Assembly: GCF_009858245.1 (NCBI RefSeq)
Contig: NZ_VMSB01000001.1
Coordinates: 248,001-312,000 of the forward strand
Origin: Ornithinibacter aureus
GTDB lineage: Bacteria > Actinomycetota > Actinomycetes > Actinomycetales > Dermatophilaceae
Reading direction: 5' to 3'
Length of the DNA stretch: 64,000 nucleotides
The notes beneath the pieces are model-generated. The model was not told where the DNA came from and ran no database searches. It saw only the letters and a program-made list of their open reading frames with translations. Numbering within the stretch: position 1 is the first letter of the stretch; each line of letters opens with the position of its first letter. Both the position numbers and the translations under genes were made by a program. Shown piece after piece: positions 54,000 to 62,858 of the stretch.

Positions 54000-55187
54000 G
54001 TGACCGAGGACAGCAGCATCGAGCGCCCGGAGGGCGAGCCCTCGCGGGACGGTGTGTCGGAGCCTCGGCGTGACCAGAGCCGGCCGCCCCGGTCGTCGTC
54101 CTCGCGGGACGGTGTGTCGGAGCCTCGGCGTGACCAGAGCCGGCCGCCCCGGTCGTCGTCCTACGACCGTGCCCCCCGGCAGGGCGGTCGATCGGCACCC
54201 AGTCGTGGCGGGGCTGAGCGTCGAGGCGGGTCACGACCTGGGGACGACCGACGCGGCGGCGGGCAGCGCAGTGGCGGCCCCGATCGTCGCCGCGATGATC
54301 GCAGCGGCTCCGGGTCCCGTCCGCAAGGCCGTGATGGGCGCGACACCGGTCGTGACGGCAAACCCGCCCGAGCTGGCGAGCGCGATGACCGTGGGGGCAG
54401 CCGCCTCGCGCCCAAGAGCCCGCGTCTACCCGAACCCCGCATCCCGGAAGAGGTGACCGGCAAGGAGCTCGACCGCGCCGTGCACGAGCAGCTGCGCACC
54501 CTGTCGAAGGAGAACGCCGAAGGGGTTGCCCAGCACCTCGTCATGGTTGCCGCAACCCTCGAGGCCGACAACCTCGAAGCGGCCCTGGCCCACGCCGAGA
54601 CGGCCGTGCGCCGTGCTGGGCGCGTGCCGGCAGCCCGCGAAGCGCTGGGCATGGTGGCCTACAGGCTCGGCGACTTCGCGCGCGCCCTGACCGAGTTCCG
54701 GACCCTTCGCCGCCTCAGTGGTTCCAGCCACCTGTTGCCGCTCATGGTGGATTGCGAGCGCGGGCTCGGTCGACACTCGCGGGCCCTTGAGCTGGCAGCC
54801 ACGCCCGAGGCCCGCACGCTCACGCAGGACGAGCGGCAGGAGCTGGCGATCGTCGTGTCGGGGATTCGTCGGGACCTCGGCCAGGATGACGCGGCACTCA
54901 TCGCGCTCCAGATCCCTGCGTTGCGACAAGCCGCTGGTCCATCCGTGTGCCGGCTCCACTACGCCTACGCGGACGTCCTGCTCGGTCTCGGCCGTGAGGA
55001 GGAGGCGCGCGAGTGGTTCCTCAAGGCAGTCGAGGGCGACACCGACGCGGTCACGGATGCCGTGGAGCGCCTCGAGGAACTCGACGGGATCGTCGTCGAG
55101 CTCGGTGAGGACGACGAGGAGGACGGTGCTGAGGTCTCCCAGGCGATGGTCTCCGAGGCGACGGCCGTCCCAGCGGAGGACGTGTGA
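54000..55187 (+). CDS. TPR-like protein with Arg/Gly/Ser-rich disordered N-terminus
   Basis: This 395-residue protein has a disordered, basic N-terminal half (about 1-155, rich in RDG, DRR, GGS and RPPRSS) and a helical C-terminal half with tetratricopeptide-like pairs ('LEAALAHAETAVRRAGRVPAAREALGMVAYRLGDFARALTEFR' in part, 'YADVLLGLGREEEAREWFLKAVE' in part), ending in an acidic tail. GTG 54000 is chosen because GGAG lies upstream at 53988-53991. It contains a perfect 60-bp tandem duplication. Similar proteins precede HAD phosphatases in actinobacteria; the role is unknown, but the basic region could bind RNA. Confidence 0.82.
   Translation: MTEDSSIERPEGEPSRDGVSEPRRDQSRPPRSSSSRDGVSEPRRDQSRPPRSSSYDRAPRQGGRSAPSRGGAERRGGSRPGDDRRGGGQRSGGPDRRRDDRSGSGSRPQGRDGRDTGRDGKPARAGERDDRGGSRLAPKSPRLPEPRIPEEVTGKELDRAVHEQLRTLSKENAEGVAQHLVMVAATLEADNLEAALAHAETAVRRAGRVPAAREALGMVAYRLGDFARALTEFRTLRRLSGSSHLLPLMVDCERGLGRHSRALELAATPEARTLTQDERQELAIVVSGIRRDLGQDDAALIALQIPALRQAAGPSVCRLHYAYADVLLGLGREEEAREWFLKAVEGDTDAVTDAVERLEELDGIVVELGEDDEEDGAEVSQAMVSEATAVPAEDV
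54041..54160 (+). repeat. Perfect 60-bp tandem duplication
   Basis: Bases 54041-54100 and 54101-54160 are identical, adding a second copy of the 20-residue unit starting 'SRDGVSEPRRDQ'. It is in frame, so it lengthens the disordered region. Confidence 0.97.
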
Positions 55188-56137
55188 GCCCGCCGCAGAC
55201 GCTGGCCGGTCGCTACGCCGCCATCGTCTGCGACCTGGACGGGGTCGTGTACCGGGGCCCGGCGGCGGTGCCGCACGCGATCGAGGCACTGTCGAACTCC
55301 ACCCTTCCCGTCATCTACGCCACGAACAACGCGTCGCGTACTCCTGAGGACGTTGCCGCCCACCTGCGCAACCTCGGTCTACCCTGCGCTCCTGGTGACG
55401 TCGCGACCAGCTCGCAGGCCGGCGCGGGGCTCGTGGCGGACAACGTGCCACCGGGCAGTGGCGTCCTTGCCGTCGGTGGCCCAGGGGTGTCTGCCGCACT
55501 GGTGGAGGTCGGACTGGCGCCGGTCGGTCCCGCCGAGGCGGCCGAGCACGACGTCGTGGCCGTCCTCCAGGGGTACGGGGCAGGGGTCACGGCGTCAGAC
55601 CTCGCGGAGGTTGCGTACGCCGTGCAGGCCGGGGCGACCTGGGTGGCGACGAACACCGACGCCACCCTCCCGACCGACCGCGGGGTCGCACCGGGCAACG
55701 GCTCGCTCATCGCCGCGGTGCAGCGCGCAGTCGGTCACACCCCCGACGTGGTCGCCGGAAAGCCGTCAGCACCGCTGTACCTCATGTGCGCCGACCGGCT
55801 CGCCGTCGCTGCAGAACGTGTGCTGGCCGTCGGCGATCGGCTCGACACCGACATCGAGGGCGCCGTCGCCGCCGGCATGGACTCTCTCCTCGTCCTGACC
55901 GGTGTCGACGATCTCGCTGCCTGCCTCGAGGCGCCACCGCACCGGCGCCCGACCTGGGTTGCGCCCGACCTGCGCGCCCTGAACGTGGACCCGGACACAG
56001 AGGGTGACTGGCTCCACGCATTGTCACGAGCAGTGGTCGCCGTCCACCGGGCACGGGACGCTGGAAGCCCTGCCTCGGACATCGCCGCACTGAGTGAGTC
56101 GGCCGAGTCCGTGCTCGCAGCGGTCCGCTTTCGGTAG
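55184..56137 (+). CDS. HAD-IIA family phosphatase
   Basis: This 317-residue NagD/PGP-like hydrolase has motif I 'VCDLDGVVYRGPAAVPHA', motif II 'VIYATNNASRTPED', motif III Lys in 'VVAGKPSAPLYLMC' and motif IV 'VLAVGDRLDTDIEGAVAAGMDSLLVLTG' in part. The C2-type cap lies between motifs II and III. Substrates of this actinobacterial group include small phosphate esters; this one is unassigned. GTG overlaps the previous stop in GTGA. Confidence 0.9.
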   Translation: MSPPQTLAGRYAAIVCDLDGVVYRGPAAVPHAIEALSNSTLPVIYATNNASRTPEDVAAHLRNLGLPCAPGDVATSSQAGAGLVADNVPPGSGVLAVGGPGVSAALVEVGLAPVGPAEAAEHDVVAVLQGYGAGVTASDLAEVAYAVQAGATWVATNTDATLPTDRGVAPGNGSLIAAVQRAVGHTPDVVAGKPSAPLYLMCADRLAVAAERVLAVGDRLDTDIEGAVAAGMDSLLVLTGVDDLAACLEAPPHRRPTWVAPDLRALNVDPDTEGDWLHALSRAVVAVHRARDAGSPASDIAALSESAESVLAAVRFR

Positions 56138-56186
56138 CGTGGGCGGCAGCGGGTGGCCGACGGGGCTGCCAGATCGAGGAGGATCC

Positions 56187-57056
56187 ATGGCCAAGAACTC
56201 CATCCAGGGCTACGTCGAACTCGCCTCCGGGCTGGGTGACCTCACCCGAAGCCGGGCGAAGGAGGCGGCTCAGGAGATCATCGCTCTCGCCAGCCAGGAC
56301 ACCTCGCGCAAGAAGCTCGCCAAGCAGGCCAGTGCGCTGGCAGACGACCTGCTCAAGGCGGCCGAGGCCAACCGCAAGCAGATCGTGCGCCTCGTGCGGC
56401 GCGAGGTCGACTCCGCCGTCGGCAAGCTCGACGTCGACCGCCTCACCCGTGAGGTCCAGGGACTGGGCGCAACGGTGGCTACCCTGGCCTCCCAGGTGGA
56501 GGAGCTGGCCCGAAGCGCCGCCTCCGTCGAGATCCGCGGTGCGGCAACCGTGGTCTCCGAAATCGTCGAGGTCGCCCCTGAGCCGGTGAAGGCCGCGGCG
56601 AAGAAGGCTCCCGCACGGGTGGCAAAGAAGGCGCCAGCGAAGAAGGCCACCACGAAGGCGGCTCCCGCCAAGGCGGCCGCCAAGGCTCCGGCTGCCAAGG
56701 CGCCGGCGAAGAAGGCCGCCACGAAGGCGGCTCCGGCGAAGAAGGCGAACGCCACCACGGCGAAGGCGGCCGCTAAGGCTCCGGCGGCCAAGGCCGCCGC
56801 GAAGGCGCCGGCGAGGAGGGCGACCGCAACGACGTCGGGTCCGGCGAAGGCCGCCGCGAAGGCTCCGGCTGCCAAGGCACCCGCGAAGAAGGCTGCCACG
56901 ACGTCGGCTACCGCCAAGGCGGCCGCGAAGGCGCCGGCGAAGAAGGCCGCCACGAAGTCTGCACCGGCTGCGAAGAGCACGGCATCAAGTGACTCGCCCG
57001 CGACGCAGGCTCCGTCGGCACCGGCATCCGGCAGCACTCCCGCGAGTGACGCGTGA
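56187..57056 (+). CDS. Histone-H1-like protein with PAKKA repeats
   Basis: This 289-residue protein has an alpha-helical N-terminal part (about 1-115, 'QGYVELASGLGDLTRSRAKEAAQEIIALA' in part, coiled-coil/phasin or HBHA-like) and a C-terminal part (about 130-275) built of Ala-Lys-Pro repeats such as PAKKA and KAPAAKA, like eukaryotic H1 and mycobacterial HupB/HBHA tails. DNA or heparin/polyphosphate binding is likely for such a tail, but which is unclear. ATG 56187 follows a perfect GAGGAGG. The stop overlaps the next GTG. Confidence 0.85.
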   Translation: MAKNSIQGYVELASGLGDLTRSRAKEAAQEIIALASQDTSRKKLAKQASALADDLLKAAEANRKQIVRLVRREVDSAVGKLDVDRLTREVQGLGATVATLASQVEELARSAASVEIRGAATVVSEIVEVAPEPVKAAAKKAPARVAKKAPAKKATTKAAPAKAAAKAPAAKAPAKKAATKAAPAKKANATTAKAAAKAPAAKAAAKAPARRATATTSGPAKAAAKAPAAKAPAKKAATTSATAKAAAKAPAKKAATKSAPAAKSTASSDSPATQAPSAPASGSTPASDA

Positions 57057-57247
57057 GGTTGCCGGACATCGACGACGCAGCACAGCAGGACCAGCAGGCC
57101 GGGCCGCCGGAAACCGGGGACATCGTCATCGACGCGGCGCTGCGCGATCTCGCGAACACCCCCGAGGGCGACCTCGACGGTCAGCTCGAGGCCGGTGAGG
57201 CCGTCCACCGCACCCTGCAGGGGCGGCTCACCGACCTCGGCGGCTGA
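57053..57247 (+). CDS. Small conserved protein before tlyA
   Basis: This 64-residue acidic protein begins at GTG overlapping the previous stop. It is rich in Asp, Gln and Leu with no recognised domain. It ends 'HRTLQGRLTDLGG' and overlaps the likely start of tlyA by 53 bases. Small proteins at this position are common in actinobacteria, function unknown. Confidence 0.7.
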   Translation: MRLPDIDDAAQQDQQAGPPETGDIVIDAALRDLANTPEGDLDGQLEAGEAVHRTLQGRLTDLGG

Positions 57248-58061
57248 CATCGCTCGTCTGGACGCCGAGCTCGTACGGCGAGGGCTGGCCCGCTCTCGGG
57301 GGGAGGCGCAGGAGTTCGTCAGGGCAGGTCAGGTCACTGTCGGTGGCTCGGTGGCGGCCAAGCCGTCCCTGCCCGTCGCCGACGACGTCATCGAGGTCGA
57401 GGTCTCGGGCCCCCGCTGGGTGGGCAGGGCTGCCCACAAGCTCGACGCGGCGCTGCAGGAGTGGGCGCCCGAAGGCCTCACCGTGCAGGGGCGACGATGC
57501 GTCGACGTGGGCGCCTCCACCGGTGGCTTCACCCAGGTCCTGCTCGCTGCCGGCGCAGCGCACGTCGCCGCCGTCGACGTCGGGCACGGGCAGCTCGTGC
57601 CCGAGGTGGCGAACGATCCTCGGGTCACCGAGCACAGCGGGACGACGATCCGCGGACTGCAGCCGGAGACCATCGGCGGCCCCGCGGATCTCGTCGTGGC
57701 CGACCTGTCCTTCATCTCCTTGACCCTCGTGCTCGCCGACCTCGTCCGGCTCATGGGGGAGCGAGGTGACCTCGTCGTGCTCGTGAAGCCGCAGTTCGAG
57801 GTCGGGCGTGGCCGACTGAACAGGCAGGGCGTGGTGACCGACCAGCGCGACCGGACGGCAGCCCTCCACCGGGTCGTCGAGGCGACCCTCGACGCGGGTC
57901 TGTTCGTGCACGGCATCCGCCAGAGCCCGATCGCCGGCACCACCGGCAACGTCGAGTACCTCCTGTGGGCCCGGTCGGACCCGTCGGACACAATGAGCGC
58001 GGACCGGGTCCGCGAGATCGTTCGCGAGACCACCACCGAGGCACGCGGAGGACGAGCATGA
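57195..58061 (+). CDS. tlyA: TlyA: 2'-O-methyltransferase for 16S/23S rRNA
   Basis: This 288-residue protein has an N-terminal S4 domain ('LDAELVRRGLARSRGEAQEFVRAGQVTVGG' in part) and an FtsJ-like methyltransferase domain with 'CVDVGASTGGFTQVLLAAGA', 'AVDVGHGQL', 'VVADLSFISLTLV' and 'LVKPQFEVG'. In mycobacteria TlyA methylates 16S C1409 and 23S C1920 and confers capreomycin sensitivity. GTG 57195 is the only canonical start before the S4 domain; it lies inside the small gene. The 20 residues before the S4 domain are not conserved, so a rarer start nearer 57250 is possible. Confidence 0.9.
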   Translation: MRPSTAPCRGGSPTSAADIARLDAELVRRGLARSRGEAQEFVRAGQVTVGGSVAAKPSLPVADDVIEVEVSGPRWVGRAAHKLDAALQEWAPEGLTVQGRRCVDVGASTGGFTQVLLAAGAAHVAAVDVGHGQLVPEVANDPRVTEHSGTTIRGLQPETIGGPADLVVADLSFISLTLVLADLVRLMGERGDLVVLVKPQFEVGRGRLNRQGVVTDQRDRTAALHRVVEATLDAGLFVHGIRQSPIAGTTGNVEYLLWARSDPSDTMSADRVREIVRETTTEARGGRA

Positions 58062-59005
58062 CGAGCACCCCGTCGCGTCGCATCCTGCTCGTCACCCACC
58101 TCTGGCGGGCTGACGCCCAGGAGCTCGCAGCCGGGGTGGCCACCCGGCTGATCGCCGCCGGCGTGGGGGTCAGCGCGCCCCGGGACGAACTCGTGGACAC
58201 CCCGCTCGCGCGGGTACCGGGCGTGCTCGCCGTCGACACCGACGCCGACGAATCAGCGGCAGCCGGCTGTGAACTGGTCTGTGTCCTCGGGGGCGACGGC
58301 ACGATCCTGCGGGGGGCTGAGCTGTCCCGCGGGTCGGGAGTCCCTCTCCTCGGGGTCAACCTCGGGCACGTCGGCTTCCTCGCCGAGGCCGAGCGCGAGG
58401 ACCTCGACGCGACCGTCGAACGCATCGTGGCCCGGGAGTACCACGTCGAGGAGCGCACGACCCTCGAGGTGCGCGCGGAGGAGGACGGCAGGACCGTATT
58501 CCAGTCCTGGGCGCTCAACGAGGTCACCGTCGAGAAGGCATCTCGCGAGCGGATGCTCGAGCTGACCGTCGAGATCGACGGGCGACCGCTGTCGACGTGG
58601 GGCTGCGACGGGGTCGTCATGGCCACCCCGACCGGGTCCACGGCGTACGCGTTCTCGGCGGGCGGACCCGTGGTGTGGCCTGATGTCAAGGCGCTGATGC
58701 TCGTGCCGATCAGTGCGCACGCCCTGTTCGCGCGACCGGTGGTCGTCGGCCCGCAGTCGCGCTTCGTCGTCGAGGTGCTCGCGCAGACCGACGCCCACGG
58801 CGTGGTGTGGTGCGACGGGCGCCGGGCGGTCGGACTCCCTCCGGGCGCGCGGATCCACGTGCGCCGTTCCGACGAACCGGTGCGCCTGGCCCGGCTGAAC
58901 TCCGGGGGCTTCACTGACCGGCTCGTCGAGAAGTTCGACCTTCCCGTCGAGGGGTGGCGCGGTGCCGCACGCCGCCAGCTGGCTCAGGGGGACGGCTCCC
59001 CGTGA
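58058..59005 (+). CDS. nadK: NAD kinase
   Basis: This 315-residue enzyme phosphorylates NAD to NADP. The diacylglycerol-kinase-type motif is 'CVLGGDGTILRGAELS', with 'LLGVNLGHVGFLAEAE', 'ALNEVTVEK' and 'CDGVVMATPTGSTAYAFSAGGPVVWP' in part. ATGA overlap with tlyA and GTGA with recN match the mycobacterial order tlyA-ppnK-recN. Confidence 0.95.
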   Translation: MTSTPSRRILLVTHLWRADAQELAAGVATRLIAAGVGVSAPRDELVDTPLARVPGVLAVDTDADESAAAGCELVCVLGGDGTILRGAELSRGSGVPLLGVNLGHVGFLAEAEREDLDATVERIVAREYHVEERTTLEVRAEEDGRTVFQSWALNEVTVEKASRERMLELTVEIDGRPLSTWGCDGVVMATPTGSTAYAFSAGGPVVWPDVKALMLVPISAHALFARPVVVGPQSRFVVEVLAQTDAHGVVWCDGRRAVGLPPGARIHVRRSDEPVRLARLNSGGFTDRLVEKFDLPVEGWRGAARRQLAQGDGSP

Positions 59006-60693
59006 TCGAGGAGATCCGCATCCGCGACCTCGGCGTCATCGACGAAGCAGTGCTGCCACTGCATCCCGGGCTGACCGTGCTCACGGGCGAGACGGGCGCG
59101 GGCAAGACCATGGTCGTCACCGGGCTGGGCCTGTTGCTCGGCGGCCGAGGTGACTCCGCCCTGGTGCGCGCCGGTGCCGACCGCGTCGTGGTGGAGGGGC
59201 TGCTGTCGCTGCCCGAGGGCCACCGGGCGCTGGGCCGGGCCGCGGATGCCGGGGCGGATGTTCGCGACGGACTCGTCCTCGTCCGGTCGGTCGGGTCCGA
59301 CGGCAGGTCCCGGGCACACGTCGGTGGCCGCGCCGCGCCCGTCGGGCTGCTGGCCGAGCTCGCCGAGCACCTCGTCGCCGTGCACGGACAGGCTGACCAG
59401 TGGCGGCTGCGCCGCGCGGACCAGCACCGGGAGGTCCTCGACGGCTTCGGTGGTGTCGACGTCGCGACGGCGCTGGCCGAGTACCGCGCGGTCCACGGCG
59501 AGCTGATCGACGCGGAAGCCGAACTGGGTGAGCTGCGGGCGGCCGCCGCCGCCCGCGCGCGCGAGGCCGAGACCCTGCGGGTCGGCCTCGAGCGCATCGA
59601 GGCCCTGGACCCGCAACCCGGCGAGGACGACGCCCTGCGCCTGGAGTCGCATCGGCTAGGCCACGCCGAGGAGCTGCGTGACGGTGCCGGTGCGGCGCAC
59701 GACGCGCTCACCGGCGGCGACGACGCCGGTGGCCCCGCGAACCCGGGCGTCCTAGGGGCGCTCGCCACGGCATCAGCGCGACTCGACCAGGTCAGCGCCA
59801 GCGACCCTGCCCTGGCCGAGATCGGCACCCGGGTCGATGAGCTGCGCTACCTCGCCGCGGACGTCGCCGCTGACCTCGGGTCCTACCTCGCCGACGCCGA
59901 CATCGACCCGGCCCGTCTCGAGCAGGTCGAGTCACGCAGGGCCGCGCTGGCCGAGCTGACCCGCCTCTACGGGCCCGGCGTCGACGACGTCCTCGCCTGG
60001 GCGCGTGACGCAGCCGTGCGGGTGGCTGACCTGGAGTCCACCACCGACCGCATCGACGAGCTCGCGGCGCGCGTCGAGGTGCTCACCGCCGACCGTGAGC
60101 GGGCCGCCGCCACCCTCACCGCGCGTCGCACGGACGCTGCGAGCACCCTCGGGCACCGCATCACCGACGAGCTGATGCACCTGGCCATGGGGTCCGCCAC
60201 CGTGACCGTGGACGTCGCGGATGCCGGTCGCTTCGGCGCCGACGGGCGCGACGACGTGGAGATCCGGCTCGCGTCGGGGTCGGGCACGGCACCGCGATCG
60301 GTGACCAAGGCGGCATCCGGTGGTGAGCTCTCCCGGGTGATGCTCGCCCTCGAGGTCGCGACGGCGACCGAGGCCGCCAGCGTCCCGACGTTCGTCTTCG
60401 ACGAGGTCGACGCCGGGGTCGGCGGGCGTGCCGCGCTCGACGTCGGGGCCCGCCTGGCCGCTCTGGCCCGCCACGCCCAGGTGATCGTCGTGACGCACCT
60501 GGCGCAGGTGGCGGCCCACGCCGACCGACACCTCGTCGTCGAACGCTCGGACGACGGCCAGGTGACCCGCAGCGGCGTGCACGAGGTCGCGGGGGAGGAC
60601 CGTGTCGCCGAACTCGCGCGGATGCTGGGGGGCTCGGGCACCGACGCCGCGCTCGAGCACGCCCGAGACCTGATGGCTCGCGCTCGCGGCTAG
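59002..60693 (+). CDS. recN: DNA repair protein RecN
   Basis: This 563-residue SMC-like ATPase acts in double-strand-break repair. Walker A is 'TGETGAGKTMVVTGLGLLLGG' in part near residue 30, a coiled-coil middle section spans about 150-370, and the ABC signature 'KAASGGELSRVMLALEV' and Walker B 'TFVFDEVDAGVGGRAAL' lie near 440 and 465. The D-loop and 'VVTHLAQVAAHAD' H-loop follow. GTG overlaps the nadK stop. Confidence 0.95.
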   Translation: MIEEIRIRDLGVIDEAVLPLHPGLTVLTGETGAGKTMVVTGLGLLLGGRGDSALVRAGADRVVVEGLLSLPEGHRALGRAADAGADVRDGLVLVRSVGSDGRSRAHVGGRAAPVGLLAELAEHLVAVHGQADQWRLRRADQHREVLDGFGGVDVATALAEYRAVHGELIDAEAELGELRAAAAARAREAETLRVGLERIEALDPQPGEDDALRLESHRLGHAEELRDGAGAAHDALTGGDDAGGPANPGVLGALATASARLDQVSASDPALAEIGTRVDELRYLAADVAADLGSYLADADIDPARLEQVESRRAALAELTRLYGPGVDDVLAWARDAAVRVADLESTTDRIDELAARVEVLTADRERAAATLTARRTDAASTLGHRITDELMHLAMGSATVTVDVADAGRFGADGRDDVEIRLASGSGTAPRSVTKAASGGELSRVMLALEVATATEAASVPTFVFDEVDAGVGGRAALDVGARLAALARHAQVIVVTHLAQVAAHADRHLVVERSDDGQVTRSGVHEVAGEDRVAELARMLGGSGTDAALEHARDLMARARG

Positions 60694-60703
60694 CGCCACG
60701 TGG

Positions 60704-60716
60704 CACGATGGTGCCG
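60704..60716 (+). promoter_or_regulatory. Weak leaderless-type -10 box before steA
   Basis: CACGAT (60704-60709) ends 7 nt before ATG 60717. It is the same variant seen before other genes here. Confidence 0.35.
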
Positions 60717-61892
60717 ATGTCGATTCGTCTTCCCTCCCGCCGTGGCCGTGGTCCCCTCCCGGGGCTGACCGGCCCCGCTCGCGTGGACCGTCGCACGAAG
60801 AACCTCACCAAGCGACTGCGGCCCGGTGACATCGCCGTGATCGACCACGAGGACCTCGACCGGGTGAGCGCCGAGGCGCTCGTCGCCTGCCGCCCCGCCG
60901 CCGTCGTGAACGCCGCTGCCTCGATCTCGGGCAAGTACCCGAATCTCGGGCCGGAGATCCTCGTGGCGGCCGGCATCCCGCTGATCGACAGGGCCGGTCC
61001 GGACGCGATGCAGATCAAGGACGGGACGCTGCTCACCATCGAGGGCGGTGAGCTGATCGCCGACGAGAGCACCGTCGTCGCCGGGGAACGCCTCGACACC
61101 GAGGCTGTCCATACGATGATGGCCGTCGCCCGCGCCGGGATGTCCGATCAGCTCGAGGCGTTCGCCGAGAACACGATGGACTACCTGCGCCAGGAGCGTG
61201 ACCTGCTCTTCGACGGCGTCGGCGTCCCCGACATCACCACCGAGCTCGAGGGCCGGCACGTGCTCATCGTCGTGCGCGGCTACCACTACAAGGAGGATCT
61301 TCAGATCCTTCGGCACTACATCCGCGAGTACAAGCCGATCCTCATCGGGGTCGACGGCGGCGCCGACGCGCTCATCGAGGCCCGGCACAAGCCGGACCTC
61401 ATCGTCGGTGACATGGACTCGGTGTCCGACGACGCGCTGCGCAGCGGGGCCGAGGTCGTGGTGCACGCCTACCGTGACGGCAAGGCCCCCGGGCTCGAGC
61501 GGGTGCGCTCCCTCGGCGTCGAGCCGGTGGTCTTCCCGGCCACCGGGACCAGCGAGGACGTCGCCATGCTGCTCGCCGACGACAAGGGCGCCCAGCTCAT
61601 CGTCGCCGTGGGCACCCACGTCACCCTCGTGGAGTTCCTCGACAAGGGCCGCAAGGGCATGGCCAGTACCTTCCTCACCCGGCTGCGCGTGGGGAGCAAG
61701 CTCGTCGACGCCAAGGGTGTCAGCCAGCTCTACCGTTCCCGGATCTCGCTGTGGAGCCTGTTCCTCATGCTGGCCGTGGGTCTGCTTGCGCTCGGCGCCG
61801 CGCTGTGGTCCACCGACGGAGGCCGCGCGCTCATCCAGGTCTTCGGTGCACGCCTCGACGACCTCTGGTCGTCCATCCAAGGAGTTTTCTAG
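60717..61892 (+). CDS. steA: SteA-like cytokinetic ring protein
   Basis: This 391-residue protein corresponds to the Rv1697/SteA family, a divisome factor that works with SteB and affects cell separation in Corynebacterium. It has a thiamine-pyrophosphokinase-like fold: 'ILIGVDGGADALIEARHKPDLIVGDMDSVSD' in part, with 'VAVGTHVTLVEFLDKGRKGMASTFL' in part. A single membrane helix ends the protein ('LWSLFLMLAVGLLALGAAL'). ATG 60717 is preferred to ATG 60708. steB starts directly after its stop. Confidence 0.9.
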   Translation: MSIRLPSRRGRGPLPGLTGPARVDRRTKNLTKRLRPGDIAVIDHEDLDRVSAEALVACRPAAVVNAAASISGKYPNLGPEILVAAGIPLIDRAGPDAMQIKDGTLLTIEGGELIADESTVVAGERLDTEAVHTMMAVARAGMSDQLEAFAENTMDYLRQERDLLFDGVGVPDITTELEGRHVLIVVRGYHYKEDLQILRHYIREYKPILIGVDGGADALIEARHKPDLIVGDMDSVSDDALRSGAEVVVHAYRDGKAPGLERVRSLGVEPVVFPATGTSEDVAMLLADDKGAQLIVAVGTHVTLVEFLDKGRKGMASTFLTRLRVGSKLVDAKGVSQLYRSRISLWSLFLMLAVGLLALGAALWSTDGGRALIQVFGARLDDLWSSIQGVF

Positions 61893-62858
61893 GTGATCGA
61901 CTTCCGCTACCACCTCGTCTCCATCGTCTCGATCTTCCTCGCGCTCGCGGTGGGGATCGTGCTAGGTGCGGGCCCCCTGCAGGGCGAACTGGGGGACACG
62001 TTGACCAACGAGGTCGCCGGCCTGCGGGAGGACAAGGCCCAGCTCAACGCCCAGCTCTCCGACGCGACCGCCGAGATCGACGCCCGCGAGGACTACATCG
62101 GCGAGACCAACCCAGCAGTCCTGGCAGGCACCATGGACGGGCGGCGGGTGGCCGTCGTCGTGCTGCCCGGTGCAGACACCGCCCTGGTGGAGTCCAGCGC
62201 GACGACCCTGGCCGCGTCCGGCGCGGCCGTGGTGTCGACCACCACCGTCGCCCAGAACTGGGTCAGCACCGATGAGGCGGTCGTGGCGGCTCGCGACGCC
62301 GCGGTGCGCGACGCCGCTGCCGGTGCCGGCATCGACGTCAGCGAGACCGGATCGGTGTCGGCGAGAGACGTCCTGCTCGCAACCCTGCTCAGCACGTCGG
62401 CCCGCACCCCGCCCAACACCGTCGACGCGCAGCAGGCGAGGGCTGCCCTGGCCACGCTCGCCGCCGCCGACCTCATCGAGGTCGCCGGCGAGGACGTGCA
62501 GATCGCCGACCTCGTGGTCGTGATCGCCGGGTCGGTCAGTGACGGCGACCCTGCTGCCCAGCAGGCCGCCGCTGACCGGTGGGTCGACCTCGTCATCGCC
62601 CTGGACTCGCGATCGGCCGGTGTGGTCGCAGCCGGTGCGAGGACCACGGCCACGGGCGAGGAGGCCGTCGACGTGGTGGCCAGCATCCGCAACGACGCGA
62701 CGGCGACGGAGGTCGTGTCCACGGTGGACAACGGCGGGTCTGCGCTGGGCCAGGCCAGCATCGTGCACGCCCTGGCGGAGCAGCGTGCCGGCGAGGTCGG
62801 GCAGTACGGCTTCGCCGACGGTACCGACGCCCCGTTCGCTCCCGTCCCGGCGTCGTGA
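61893..62858 (+). CDS. steB: SteB/MctB-like protein (DUF3186)
   Basis: This 321-residue protein has an N-terminal membrane anchor ('YHLVSIVSIFLALAVGIVLGAG') followed by a coiled coil (about 30-65) and a large extracytoplasmic alpha/beta domain. It matches the MctB/SteB family, annotated as copper transporter in mycobacteria but shown to partner SteA in division in corynebacteria. The GTG start directly follows the steA stop; its stop overlaps the next GTG. Confidence 0.9.
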   Translation: MIDFRYHLVSIVSIFLALAVGIVLGAGPLQGELGDTLTNEVAGLREDKAQLNAQLSDATAEIDAREDYIGETNPAVLAGTMDGRRVAVVVLPGADTALVESSATTLAASGAAVVSTTTVAQNWVSTDEAVVAARDAAVRDAAAGAGIDVSETGSVSARDVLLATLLSTSARTPPNTVDAQQARAALATLAAADLIEVAGEDVQIADLVVVIAGSVSDGDPAAQQAAADRWVDLVIALDSRSAGVVAAGARTTATGEEAVDVVASIRNDATATEVVSTVDNGGSALGQASIVHALAEQRAGEVGQYGFADGTDAPFAPVPAS

